Positions 50,001 through 60,490 of a stretch of 64,000 nt of DNA are shown here, piece after piece. The translations under genes and the position numbers were made by a program. Within the stretch, counting starts at the first letter, position 1. Every line of letters begins with the position of its first letter. The notes beneath the pieces are model-generated. The model was given only the letters and a program-made list of their open reading frames with translations. It was not told the origin of the DNA and searched no databases. Source of the DNA: Persicaria tinctoria (lineage: Eukaryota; Streptophyta; Magnoliopsida; Caryophyllales; Polygonaceae); the NCBI GenBank assembly GCA_037127255.1, contig JBANSL010000004.1, positions 9,176,001-9,240,000 of the forward strand, in the 5' to 3' direction.

Positions 50001-52046
50001 CGTAATACAAGCATAGTCAAGAGTCATTAAGAGGAGCTCAACATAATATTTACGAAACATGAGGCATCATCAAAATAACAAGAAGGGCATCATTGGCGAC
50101 ATATTATAATCATTTTAAGAGTGAACCATCATAGAGCACATATATAGTACAATAGTCATCCCATCATAGAACAAGTGCAACAAGTGATCATTTGGCGAGT
50201 CGTTTTGGAAACCATAAGCCCTACATGATACTACTAGCACATATCGACTCATGACCACAATCAAGTTAACTCGACTAAATTCATTTTAACATTCCTTCGT
50301 CATGCATATGCGAAAAAAATACAACGTGGTGTGTGATCATGCTATGATTAACCATCACAGAAAGCCAATCGATCATCGAATTCAACACAAATTAACTTGC
50401 ACGGGTAAGACATGTTATGGTAATAGAAAGAGGGAAGAACCACACTATCAGGAACCTAGCTCGAGAGAAAATCAGCAACAACGTAGACAAGATACAAGTT
50501 CGCACAAGTCACAATCATGATCATACATGATGCTAAAAGCTCAATATAACGTACGATACATGCATGCAACTAATCATGACATCATGTAAGAAATCAATTC
50601 AATCACATTCCAACAACATAGAAGCATGAGGAAGGTTTTACGATGTATACTACGAGTTTAAGCAACAGGGCAATATAGCTGGAACACGAGAACATGAGTT
50701 CAAACCAGCACATACTGGGATAAAACATGCATTTATCAAGACTCATTCACACCAACATAATCCCAATTCAGTGCAAGTATCACACAATAGTATAAATTGC
50801 AGAGTAAGCAACAATAATTAACCTGACGTATCCATAACAAACGGGCATGCTATCGATTTTTGTCACAAAAGGAATAATAGGCATTGACACGTCATCATCC
50901 AACATGCTAAGATGATCATCTATCAACATTCATACAAAGAGGAATTGATCACACTATCACGAACCTAATTCAAGAGTAGATAACGATCATGTAGGTTCAT
51001 ATCATGTGGTTCATGCTTCCAATCGATCATACGGTCAACAAGCCAGGTGAACAGGTTATAACAACAAACAATCATGATATAAGGCAAGACACAACACGAG
51101 ACTTGAGCAAGGTAACTACCCACAACATGAACTTAAACAATAAAGTCATGACAGAAGGCAAGGCATAACATGAGAAACTTCTTACTAATGGTCATTGGCA
51201 AGGTACATGCGGAGGATTATAAAATCATGTCATGCAATTCAGAGAAAGTCACCATTACAACCGGACAGATATCCCTAAGGGCGGCCATTGACTTTTCCCG
51301 ACTGACTTATCACCCCTCTTTCCCGTGGGACTCTGGTATGACTCTTGGTGGCAAGAAGGCACTGGTTGATCGTTATAAGAATAGAGAAGGACAACCCTAT
51401 AAACATCTTACTCTTTAACTCGGAATTACACCAAGGACCATATTCCAATAATCATTCAAACAACCCCCATATCCACACATGATTCCAACACAATGTATTT
51501 ATAACCAACCCGATTCCCGTGAAAGATACTTACATCAGGGAGAAAGACTCAATAAGATTCTCAAGGGTTTAGCATAGTGGAATGGGCTATTACACAAAAC
51601 TGGGTTGACCATACAGAAACAAGGGTACTCCCGCTATCCCGTTTGCACAGATTAGTCAATAAACAACTCATTGTTAGGCATACCAAATCAGATATCTAGC
51701 ATAGCAAGTACTCAACATAGAATCAGTTAATAACATTCATAATGATCTCCTTGGAGTTTCCCAACCCATCTGTAAAGAGCAAGCTAGTATTTTGCCTACC
51801 GTTCCCAACTACACCCAATAGGGGTGGTGTAGCGCCTTTACTACCCACTCGTGTCCCCGTTTAGTCGGTTTTTCTCTTTTATTACAAGTCGAGTTCATTA
51901 CTTAGTCCAATTTAGGTTAGACATCTTAAATTCATTTTGCCCTTTTAAAACACTTTCAAATCCTTAAAATTTAATGGGCGGCTTTCCAAAACATACACTC
52001 GACCCTTGTGTACCCGAATTGCACAACCTGGCTCTGATACCATCTT
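47027..52046 (-). other. Non-coding interior of the LARD-like element
   Basis: About 5 kb of A/C-rich sequence full of CATCA/ATCAT-like words, with stops in all frames. The longest frames (for example 51170-51418, 82 codons) show no family resemblance. The 3' polypurine side lies at 47027-47040 (minus strand TTAGAGGTGGATGAA) just before the LTR. Near-copies of it also occur at about 47457-47470 and 48430-48443. A slightly more GC-rich island lies at 49315-49570. I find no gag or pol remnant. Confidence 0.7.
52029..52042 (-). promoter_or_regulatory. Primer binding site for initiator tRNA-Met
   Basis: On the minus strand TGGTATCAGAGCCA lies four bases after the LTR end. It is complementary to the 3' end of plant initiator tRNA-Met, the commonest LTR-retrotransposon primer. 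This fixes the element's orientation. Confidence 0.9.
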
Positions 52047-54968
52047 TGTAACGGCCCAGAATTATGATTTCCGGGTTACGTTTCAAGGGATAAAACCCCT
52101 TGTTCGGATCTTGCAATCCAGGTACGAGTCGAGGTTTCAAACTCATTTTAAGATTAGTAGAAAGAGGGATTTCAAACCCAAAAACCTCGAAGGGCCGTTG
52201 GATACCCTTAACCTGTCCTAAGACTATGTCGTGAAATCCGATTCAAACGAAAGTAAAACGAAAGCAAAGTTAAGATACAAATGCCACGGCAAAGCCGGGT
52301 CGAAACCAAATCATAAGTGAGTGATTAACATTTTACCAACTTAGAATGTTAGCCAGATTCTCCGATTCGCCAAAAAGAAACCCCGTCATATAGACATCGA
52401 GCACTCAAAATCTGCAGAAAATACCTTTAAAAGAAGAACGGGGAAAGGAGTCAGGTCGAGCCACTCATCCGGGACCGGCAGTCCTCGCTGAGGCTACATA
52501 GTATGTGCTATACCTAATAAAGATGCTCTAATGCAGTACGAAAGTTAAACACACTAGCATGCTCCTAGTTGTAATAATAAGCAGAAATACTGTAAAGGGC
52601 CCAAGACAATGCCAAAAGGCATATCCCCTGATCCGTGCCCACTCTGGGCATATATGTCCGTACCTCGCTCCGAAGCAGCCCAGGTAGGACGCTCGGTCGG
52701 TGCCGCAGCCTATCAGTCCGTACCTCACTCCGAAGCAGCCCAAGTAGGACGCTCGGTCACCGCCGCAGCCAGATCATATATAAGACTCGACTGGGACCAA
52801 AACGATATGAAACACGAATGCCCCAATGACCCTAGCAACGACTCTAAAGACTCAGATAACGGCCGTTCTCTTTTCAAACGCATAAAGTAAGCGGATGCTC
52901 AATCAATTAGTGCAACCTAAACATGATACTACATGGCATGCTTTTATGCATATGCAACACCTAACATAAAATGCAACAACAGGCATGAATGTCCAAGCTG
53001 AGTAAGCCCCCTAGGGAACTTACCTGAAGATGCAGAACAGCAAAATAACGCAAGCAAGGGCCCAAATGCAAGTCCACGCAATACACACCTATCATCAAGC
53101 CATTTTCATAAGCTACCGATCCATCATTTATACACACAACTCCACGTTCTCAACATGTTCAAAATCAACCGATAGTAAAACCATTTTCCAAAACCTTTCC
53201 GATAAGATCAGCCAAAACCATTTTCTTCCAAACAAAACCATCGATAAAATCGTACCAACCATGTTTTCCGAAATCAATTATTAAAACGATCCCGACATGT
53301 TTATGTATCAATAACAATAAATCATATCATCAAATTTCCAAAATCACAAAATAAAACACCACAAAATACATGTTCCAAATACTATTACTGTTAAAATATT
53401 TCGATAGAAATAATAATTCTCAAAAATATAATCATCATAAAATTAGGATAATAATGTAATAATAATAATCTGTCAAAAGTTACTATCATATGCGTATGAA
53501 CACATACATTATATAATAAATATGTATAAGCTAAGGTGAGAGCATAACAACAACAATAATACTCCAATAACCCACCAGATGCAAAGGCCCACTCCCAAAT
53601 CCGGACTCAGCCCACCCGAGAGCCTAATTGGAAAGAAAGAAGGAACCGGATCTCAACAAGCTAAATGATATAACCCGGATGAGGGGTATCCGGATCCGGC
53701 CCAACAATTTGGCCCAAGGAAGAGACGCTGGTCATCTCCCTCCTCTGAACGAGCAGAGCTCTGGTCTGGCGACGGGAACGGAAGAGAAGAGGAGGAAGAA
53801 AAGAAGGAAACCTGGGCACCTGTCGGCGGATTCTCGCTCTCACCGGACCACTCCCGCTCCCCCCAAACACTGCTACTCGGAAAGACCCACAACCCAAGGA
53901 ACAAGAAGGAGGAAGAAGAAGAGGAATTACCGTGGCAACGTTCTCCGGCTCCGACAGCTCCAAAGGCGAATCCGGCGGCGATTGGCGGAGGAAGAGCTTC
54001 GCTTGAGTACAGGAAGGGACAAGGGACAATCAAAAACTGATTTTGGTGGAACTTGAACCGAATCGAACAAAAGAAACGAAAATCGACCTTGAGACGAAAC
54101 AGGGGTGCGCTAGGAGCTGGTGGCGGTGTTGGGGGCGCCGAGGATGCTGCTGCTGCCCCCTGAGCGACGGCGAGGGTGGTGCTGGAGCCTCTGCTGGCCC
54201 CTGGACACAAGGAAGAAGAGAGCTGGGATGGTTCGGTGGTGGTTCGCTCGTAGTGGACAGGCTTCTTCTCCTCACGGCAATCAGGCAACCCAGGGTGCTT
54301 GCTCTCGGCTCCGGTAGCGACGACGAGGAGGAGAATGGAGAGGCTGCTGGTGGCAGAGCAACGAGGACGTCGGCGAAGGGAATGTGAATGAATGGAGAGG
54401 AGGTGATGGTGTTCTTCACGGGGACGAATTGCAGAAAAGGTAAGGCAGGGAGGTTTGGATTTCTCTGATTTTGCTGGCTAATTGGCAGAGAAAGGGGAAA
54501 GTATTGTGGGTTTGTTGGTGGATGGATGAGCAGAAATGTGGCTTTGTAGAGGAATAGGCACAAAATGACAATTGTGCAGCTGTACAATTTTGGCTAGGCA
54601 AGAAGGGGAATCTCCTCCCAACGAGAGAGAGAGAGAGAAAAGTGAAAAGAAAAAGAATATGTAGGTGGTCCCAAACCTAAAACACAAAGAAAACATACCC
54701 GACATTCAAATTTGAACCCGCTAATCCCGACTCTATCAAAATCTAAATCGAACTTGTAAATCATTACCAAAATTAAGTTAATTTATCAAGATTTGCAACA
54801 CGGAAGCGGAATTAAATTCCGTCAAAATCAAAATTCTAAAACGATGCCGGAAGGGTTTTAAAATCAACACTTGGTGTTCGAGAACGGGTTTTTATCCCAC
54901 TTTTACGAATCGGATAAAATAATAATATATATAATTAAAATAATATAAAAATATATTCGGCCTTTACA
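52047..54968 (-). repeat. LTR (5' LTR of the minus-strand element)
   Basis: Matches 44105-47026 at every position I compared, at offset 7,942. As the 5' LTR it should contain the promoter. Downstream in the transcript direction (around plus-strand 53016-53030) it has CTGCATCTTCAGGTAAGTTC, a strong splice-donor-like word that is also kept in the solo LTR at about 8694. Confidence 0.92.
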
Positions 54969-54973
54969 ATTGT

Positions 54974-56060
54974 CACCAACAATAAAACAGTGTAACCAAC
55001 CTATTTTCATCAAGCTTTGGTTAATAATCTACTGTCACCAATTACAAAACTCTGTCACCAATCTAGTGTCAACCACCTCTTTTTAGAAATTAATTGTCAC
55101 CAATGACAAAACAGTGTCACCAACTACAAAGCACTTTCATCAAACTAAAATGTTTACAATGCTAATGTTATAACATTTGTCATCTAATATTAACACATTT
55201 TTGTTACAAAACTGAAACCCTATAACAAGGGGAGCATAGACCCAAGATGAGCTAAAGCTGAGCAGACGAAAATTTGATGTACATTATAGTTTAGGGTTTA
55301 GGGTTTAGTCTTTAGGGTTTAGGGCCCTAAAATGTGTGTGCAGTATCAATGTTATCAGATTTGTCATCTAATATTAACGCATTTTTGTTACGAAACTGAA
55401 ACCATAGAACTAGGGGAGCATAGACCCTAGAGGGGCTAAACTTGAGCAAACGAATAATTCGATGTACAATACTATAATGGCATCACATTTGTCATCTAAT
55501 ATTAACGCATTTTTGTTACAATATATAATAACCCTAAGTAGATGAAATTTGATGTAAAGTTTAACTTTGTAATACTTAATATTGTCAGATTACAAAATAT
55601 TGTCACCAACCTATTGTCAACGACTACGAAACACTGTCATCAAATTATTTTCCCCAACAAGTGAACACTGTCACCAAACATTGTCACAAACCAATTGTCA
55701 CCAACTTAAAAACATTGCCACCAATCTATTATCCCTAAATAGAGAACATTATCACCACCCTCTATTGTCACCAACCTACTTTAGTAATTTGTTGTCACCA
55801 ACAATAAAATAGTGCCATCAACCTATTGTCATCAAAATATTATTTCATCGTTTCAGATCAAAATATTGTTTCAACAAATATTTGTCACCAAGACCATGTA
55901 ATAAAAAAAAAATGTCATCACCATACTAAATATCACAAGTAATAATCTATTGTCACCAATGACTAAACATTATACCCTAGAGTGACTAAAAACCAAGCAA
56001 AAAGTAATCTATTGTCATCAAATCCACCAATGACAAAATATTGTCACCAAACTGAAACTC
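54974..56060 (+). repeat. Pack-MULE interior: TTGTCACCAA motif field and threefold tandem repeat
   Basis: TTGTCACC or close variants occur dozens of times here and at 43930-44100, while the reverse complement GGTGACAATTG fills 43620-43930. Within it, a unit with CATCTAATATTAACGCATTT and TTTGTTAC occurs three times (about 55163, 55350 and 55478). A run of TTTAGGG words lies at 55290-55325. No coding content. Confidence 0.7.
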
Positions 56061-56261
56061 CATCCTCAATCATTCAACAAAAACTGGTCTAGATTCAAGT
56101 TTTCATTGAAGATTCCGTAGGCTTTAGCTACATAAATTTCTAACTTAAAAGCAATGATAACCTTGTTTTCCTGCCATTTCTCTAACCACAATGGGCATGC
56201 AATTCAACAAATTGAACAAAACCACAAATTGAACAAAACCAGGCTCCCGTTGTTGGCGCTG

Positions 56262-56495
56262 CTAAGACCAGGCATCGCGTGTACTGTCGGAGAAGATCCT
56301 TCTCGCCGGCGCTGGATTTCGCCAGATCCATCGCAGTCCCGGTGGCGAGGTACTCCATGTAGAGATTCCGATACTCATTCCATTCCCGATCTGGAGGCCG
56401 TCCTGACGAATTTGATCGGAGACGACGCTGAGACCGAAATCGGAGACCTTCAAATCATCGTTCTCATTGAATAGGAGATTCTCGGGCTTCAAAGG
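56262..56495 (-). pseudogene. Chimeric kinase fragment captured by the Pack-MULE (CIPK-like plus MAPKKK-like)
   Basis: Minus-strand 56495-56392 encodes [20 protein letters not shown] followed by [13 protein letters not shown], the catalytic-loop to DFG region of CBL-interacting protein kinases. The HRD motif just before it is lost. At about 56390 homology switches: in a different frame 56384-56262 encodes [20 protein letters not shown], then LAKSS and LLRQYTRCL. This looks like the subdomain V region of plant MAPKKK17/18/20-type kinases. Neither part has a complete catalytic domain, and the two are out of frame with each other, so this is a captured mosaic and not a kinase gene. Confidence 0.65.
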
Positions 56496-57171
56496 ACCCG
56501 CCTTTGCTCAGAACTATGGATGCGGCACCGGACCACGCTCAGATCTGCAGAGTGGATAATTGGTGCCTCTCTCTACACTGATGGCATACGGTAATGTTCA
56601 TCTCTTACCAAAAACAAGTCATTTATGGATATTAGCAGGAAGGCCGCACAAACCCGCCGTGGCCCAAGGAGCGGACAATTGCTCGACGATCGCTACACCA
56701 GATGAAAACAACACCGCGATTAGCGATAGGTAGCGACAAACAAGAGGAGAAAGAAGAAGATCGATCATGTCTGATGGGAGGAGGAAGAAGAAGAAGATCA
56801 TGTCTGATGGGATGAGGAAGAAAGAGATCGATTTGACTGAGCGAAGAAAGGAGTGGTGATGAATTTTTTATAATAGGGGTATAGTGGGTATTACATAAAA
56901 TATTGTGGACACTTACTTACTATCCGTTTAAATATGGACATTTACTTAATTAGCTTTTCCAAACGGATATTTGATCAAATTTTTCCTAATACTTTTATAT
57001 TTTACTTAAATTGACATTCACATATTATAATTCATCTCGATGACTTCGAAACCATAGGTTATATTACTTATTTTGATAATTTGGTAAGGAGTTATGCAAA
57101 TTTAAAATTTTTATATCTAGTTATGCATTATTACATGTTAAGAATACATTGTTTACACGTTAAGAATAAAT
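56496..57171. other. Pack-MULE right end and short spacer
   Basis: 56496-56870 is mixed-composition DNA of unknown origin, purine-rich with GAAGAAGAAG words and a repeated ATCATGTCTGATGGGA. The terminal inverted repeat follows to 56986, the target duplication to 56995, then AT-rich spacer to the duplicated block. Confidence 0.5.
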
Positions 57172-57516
57172 TGAAGAAGTTGCATTGCATATAGATATAT
57201 AACCGAAAACTTGTAACTGAAAAGCTATGAATTAAGAAACTCACTCACCTCCCAAGGCCAAATGGAAGATTAGGACCACTACTAGGGGTGTTAGCTACTT
57301 AGCTGAGCTTCTCAACAGCAAACTCCCAAGCAAAAGCAATGGAAAAGCCAAGTTGCTGAGCAAATCAAGAACCACAGCTGTCATGTTAACCTCTGGAGGG
57401 TAAGCAACAAAATCCACATTCATCTCCTTCATCTTCCTGACCAGCTCCTTTGGCAGTCCAAGAAGCTGCACCTTCACCCTTTGGACCTTCTCAAGGGCAG
57501 GATTGTAAATTTCAAC

Positions 57517-59245
57517 TGTTAATGTGCCTTGAACGACTGTTGACCGGCGACGCATCGGGGGGTCCGGGGGGCGGAGCCCCCCGGCGGTGGTCTCGCTGAC
57601 CGGAAAAGAGAACCATGTTTGCAGACTGAAGAAGTCTTTGTATGGGCTGAAACAGTCACCAAGGCAGTGGTACAAGCGATTTGATAGCTACATGGTGCAG
57701 CTGGGATACAACAGGAGTTCATATGATTGCTGTGTTTACCACAACAGTCTGGATGATGGTTCACGTATTTACCTAGTATTGTACGTGGATGATATGTTGA
57801 TTGCTGCTCAGAACAAGTCAGATGTCCAGAAGCTGAAGGATTGTCTCAGTGCAGAGTTTGATATGAAAGATCTGGGTGCTGCTCGAAAGATTTTGGGAGT
57901 AGAGATCTATAGAGACAGGAAGCAGAGAAAACTCTTCTTATCTCAAGAAGGGTACATCAAGAAGATATTGAGCAGGTTTGGAATGTCTTCGGCTAAGTCT
58001 ATAGATACTCCAATGGCGTCTAACAGCAAGCTGGGAATGTACACACTTCAGACTGAGGAGGAGAAGGAGTACATGTCTAAGGTCCCTTATGCCAGCGCAG
58101 TGGGGAGTTTGATGTATGCTATGGTCTGCACTCGACCAGATCTAGCATTTGCTGTTAGTGTGGTAAGCCGCTTTATGGTTCAGCCTGGGAAAGAACACTG
58201 GCAAGCTGTGAAGAGGATCTTCAGGTATCTCAGAGGCACTACTGATGTTGGTTTGTGCTATGGGAATGATATAGAGTGCTTGGTTGCTGGGTTTTCAGAC
58301 TCTGATTATGCCGGCGATGTGGACAGTAGGAGATCGATGACTGGCTATGTTTTAACTCTAGGGAGTTCTGTGGTGAGTTGGAAAGCAACTCTACAACCTA
58401 CAGTCACTTTGTCTACCACAGAGGCAGAGTACATGGCGTTGACAGAAGCTGCTAAGGAGGGAATCTGGCTGAAAGGCTTGGTCAATGATCTAGGCCTACA
58501 TCAGGATCAGGCTTTAGTGTATTGCGACAGCTTGAGTGCAATATGCTTAACCAAGGATCAAGTTCATCATGAGAAGACGAAGCACATTGATGTCAGGTAC
58601 CATTTTCTGAGGAATGAGAAGAGAATCAGGGTGAAGAAGGTGGGAACTGCTGATAATTCCGCTGATATGTTCACTAAGCCAGTTCCAGAGAGCAAGTTCC
58701 AACATTGTTTGGACTTGCTTAATATCACCAGCTGTTGAGTTGCCCTAAGGGGCAGTCTGGGTCCTTCTTCAAGGACCAATCTGAGGCAGAGAACGTCTGG
58801 GCACTTTTGTCATAGGTGCATCTGTTTATGAGAGGATTCAAGTCAAGGTGGAGATTTGTTAATGTGCCTTGAACGACTGTTGACCGCCGACGCATCGGGG
58901 GGTCCGGGGGGCGGAGCCCCCCGGCGGTGGTCTCGGGGGTCCAGGGGGCGACGCGCCCCTGGCGGGGGGGCTAGGGGGGGCAGCGCCACCCCGCCTTTAC
59001 GGTATGCGATGTTTATTGTAAACGGGCCTATCGTCTGTCTATTTTGGGCTTTCAGTCCATTGTCTGTTTAGGGTTCCATGAGTCTCTTCATATACTCATG
59101 GAACGCCGTCCCCTGTAACCTAATCTGTTTTCGCTTCCTCTAAATAAGAAATCTGGTTCTCTGCCCGTGGACGTAGGCAACACACCGTTGCTGAACCACG
59201 TAAATCTCTGTGTCTTTCTTCGCTATTATCGTTCTCGTTATAACA
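57517..59245 (+). mobile_element. Internally deleted Ty1/copia LTR retrotransposon
   Basis: Ends TGTTAATG and TTATAACA with a perfect 5-bp target duplication TCAAC (57512-57516 and 59246-59250). The 3' LTR is 58857-59245 (389 bp). The left LTR keeps only its first 79 bp (57517-57595) and is joined directly to the middle of the reverse transcriptase. The primer site, gag, protease, integrase and half of RT are therefore deleted. The polypurine tract AAGGTGGAGATT (58845-58856) abuts the 3' LTR. The two LTR segments differ at one base in 79. Confidence 0.92.
57596..58738 (+). pseudogene. Copia polyprotein remnant: partial reverse transcriptase plus RNase H
   Basis: One open frame of about 380 codons. 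It starts inside RT ([20 protein letters not shown], then RQWYKRFD) and has the YVDD active-site box ([12 protein letters not shown]). It then has the copia [12 protein letters not shown] region and ends with RNase H ([19 protein letters not shown], then [18 protein letters not shown] and [11 protein letters not shown]). The order RT-RNase H at the 3' end, without integrase after it, marks copia. The frame begins in LTR sequence with no real start codon, so it is not expressed as a normal polyprotein. Confidence 0.9.
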
Positions 59246-60490
59246 TCAACAATTGCAGATGTCCCATTCTGAATCAAGTCCACCTTCTTCACTGCACCTT
59301 CATCCAAGTACTGTAGGAATCTGGAGTAAGACAGCCTATTTGAAACTGCCTCCAAAGGTGCTTCTGGCTGACCCTCTCCAGCTGCTCTTGCTGCGTTGGA
59401 TGAGGCAAGCCCACTTGAAATTGATCCCAACCCAGTTGAGATCAACAGGTTTCTTCTTTGGATTTTGATGTTTGGGGGTGATTTGCCATGTGGGTTTTCC
59501 TTGGTGGTGGTTTTGGGCAACTGGGTATCTCTTGATATGTCCTGGGAATGGAGTGTGCAAGCTAGTAGCTGGGAAAATGAGAGAGATAGTGCTGCTGGTC
59601 ATTTCTAAGGTTTTCTTGTGAAATCTGAATCCAAACTCAAATGGGTAAAATCAGTTTCTAAGTTGAAGGTCATAAATAGATCTGGGAAGATGAAAGGGAA
59701 TTGAGATGGTTCTGGGACTTACCACCATTTGATCACCTGTCTTTTTCTATCTAATTTGGAGTTTTTTTGTTGCTCTAATCTAATCAGTTCAATCTCCTAG
59801 AACATTCACACAGTAGTATTGTCAAAGTGGAAGGGTCTGGAGTGATCTGTCTTTGTTTATGTGATGCAAAAGCTTGGGTGTGTGCATTTTCTGTGACATT
59901 AAAAAAAAAAGTTGTCTTTTTGGAAGGAAAATTTTCATTTCAGTGGACAAATGGTGAGGGGAAAGCGACCGTTAGGTTATACTATTTGACATGTACATCA
60001 TTGGTTTGTCCTTGTAAACCATTCTGAACTGTTCAACGTTGGAGATGTTTGTTTGAAGTGCTAGCAGTTTTTGGCCACACATTTGGTAGTAGAAACCAAT
60101 TAAAGCTAATCAGCTTTGGGATGGCCCATTTGGCATTGATCCTTAGATGTGCCATGTGTTACATTACAGTAACATTAGGTGAATCTACACAAAATTTCAA
60201 TAGCAAATTTCTCTCTTTTATAGTAATTCTCAACATTGATCCCAGCCAAAAAAAAAAAATCACAACAAGCTTGGGAGATTGTTATGTCTCATACATGCTT
60301 TGATATTTTATCAAACAATAATCACACACTGGTCACTGAAATATCATTTTCAATCAACAAGGAGTATCAATCCAATACTCATATATATATAGAGAAACAA
60401 AGTTAACCGAAATATACCAAATTCGAAATACTCAAAACTACATATGCCATCAGCTACAGGCGACAGAAAATAAAACAACTCCGAATCTAC

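Larger units (their letters stand above)
44105..54968 (-). mobile_element. LARD-like non-autonomous long-LTR retrotransposon
   Basis: Full-length 10,864-bp element with 2,922-bp LTRs (44105-47026 and 52047-54968) at a constant offset of 7,942 bp and no difference that I can see. A perfect 5-bp target duplication ATTGT flanks it (44100-44104 and 54969-54973). The primer binding site next to the 52047 LTR shows it is oriented on the minus strand. The 5-kb interior has no gag, protease, reverse transcriptase, RNase H or integrase frame in any phase. Long LTRs with a non-coding interior define LARDs, which rely on a partner element's proteins. The iMet-type primer site and PPT-side sequence suggest a Ty3/gypsy partner, but this is inference. 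LTR identity implies a recent insertion. Confidence 0.92.
43369..56986. mobile_element. Pack-MULE with kinase gene fragments, split by a long-LTR retrotransposon
   Basis: The left end (GGTTAAATTTGGTGAATATCC, then AAGTAAATGTCCATT and AAAATACCCCT) is mirrored at the right end (GGAAAAATTTGATCAAATATCC, AAGTAAATGTCCA and TACCCCTATT on the minus strand). The flanks TAATATTTT (43360-43368) and TAATACTTT (56987-56995) fit a 9-bp Mutator target duplication with one change. Without the 10.87-kb insertion the element is about 2.75 kb. It has no transposase. It carries many TTGTCACCAA motifs, a threefold tandem repeat and a chimeric kinase fragment near the right end. At 43490-43605 a 60-bp block including part of the terminal repeat is duplicated. 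Confidence 0.72.
57250..59606 (-). pseudogene. FTSH6 exon 1 pseudogene, interrupted by a copia element
   Basis: The sequence matches exon 1 of the 29207-31766 gene. Three lesions are visible. A 2-bp deletion right after the start codon (about 59600) shifts the frame. The copia element is inserted at 57517 in the codons for IVEIYNPAL. An 8-bp insertion near 57296 (ACTTAGCT-like) creates a stop after LLLRSSAK. Exons 2-5 with the AAA and protease domains are absent. Even so the copy keeps transit-peptide-like and membrane segments nearly unchanged, so the duplication is fairly recent. Confidence 0.9.

Noticed and set aside
51170..51418. 82-codon frame as possible gag remnant
   Set aside because: It is on the strand opposite to the element's transcription and has no gag motif such as a CCHC knuckle.
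59253..59608. Plus-strand frames opposite the FTSH6 pseudogene
   Set aside because: Shadows of exon 1 on the other strand; the same shadows occur at 31346-31792.
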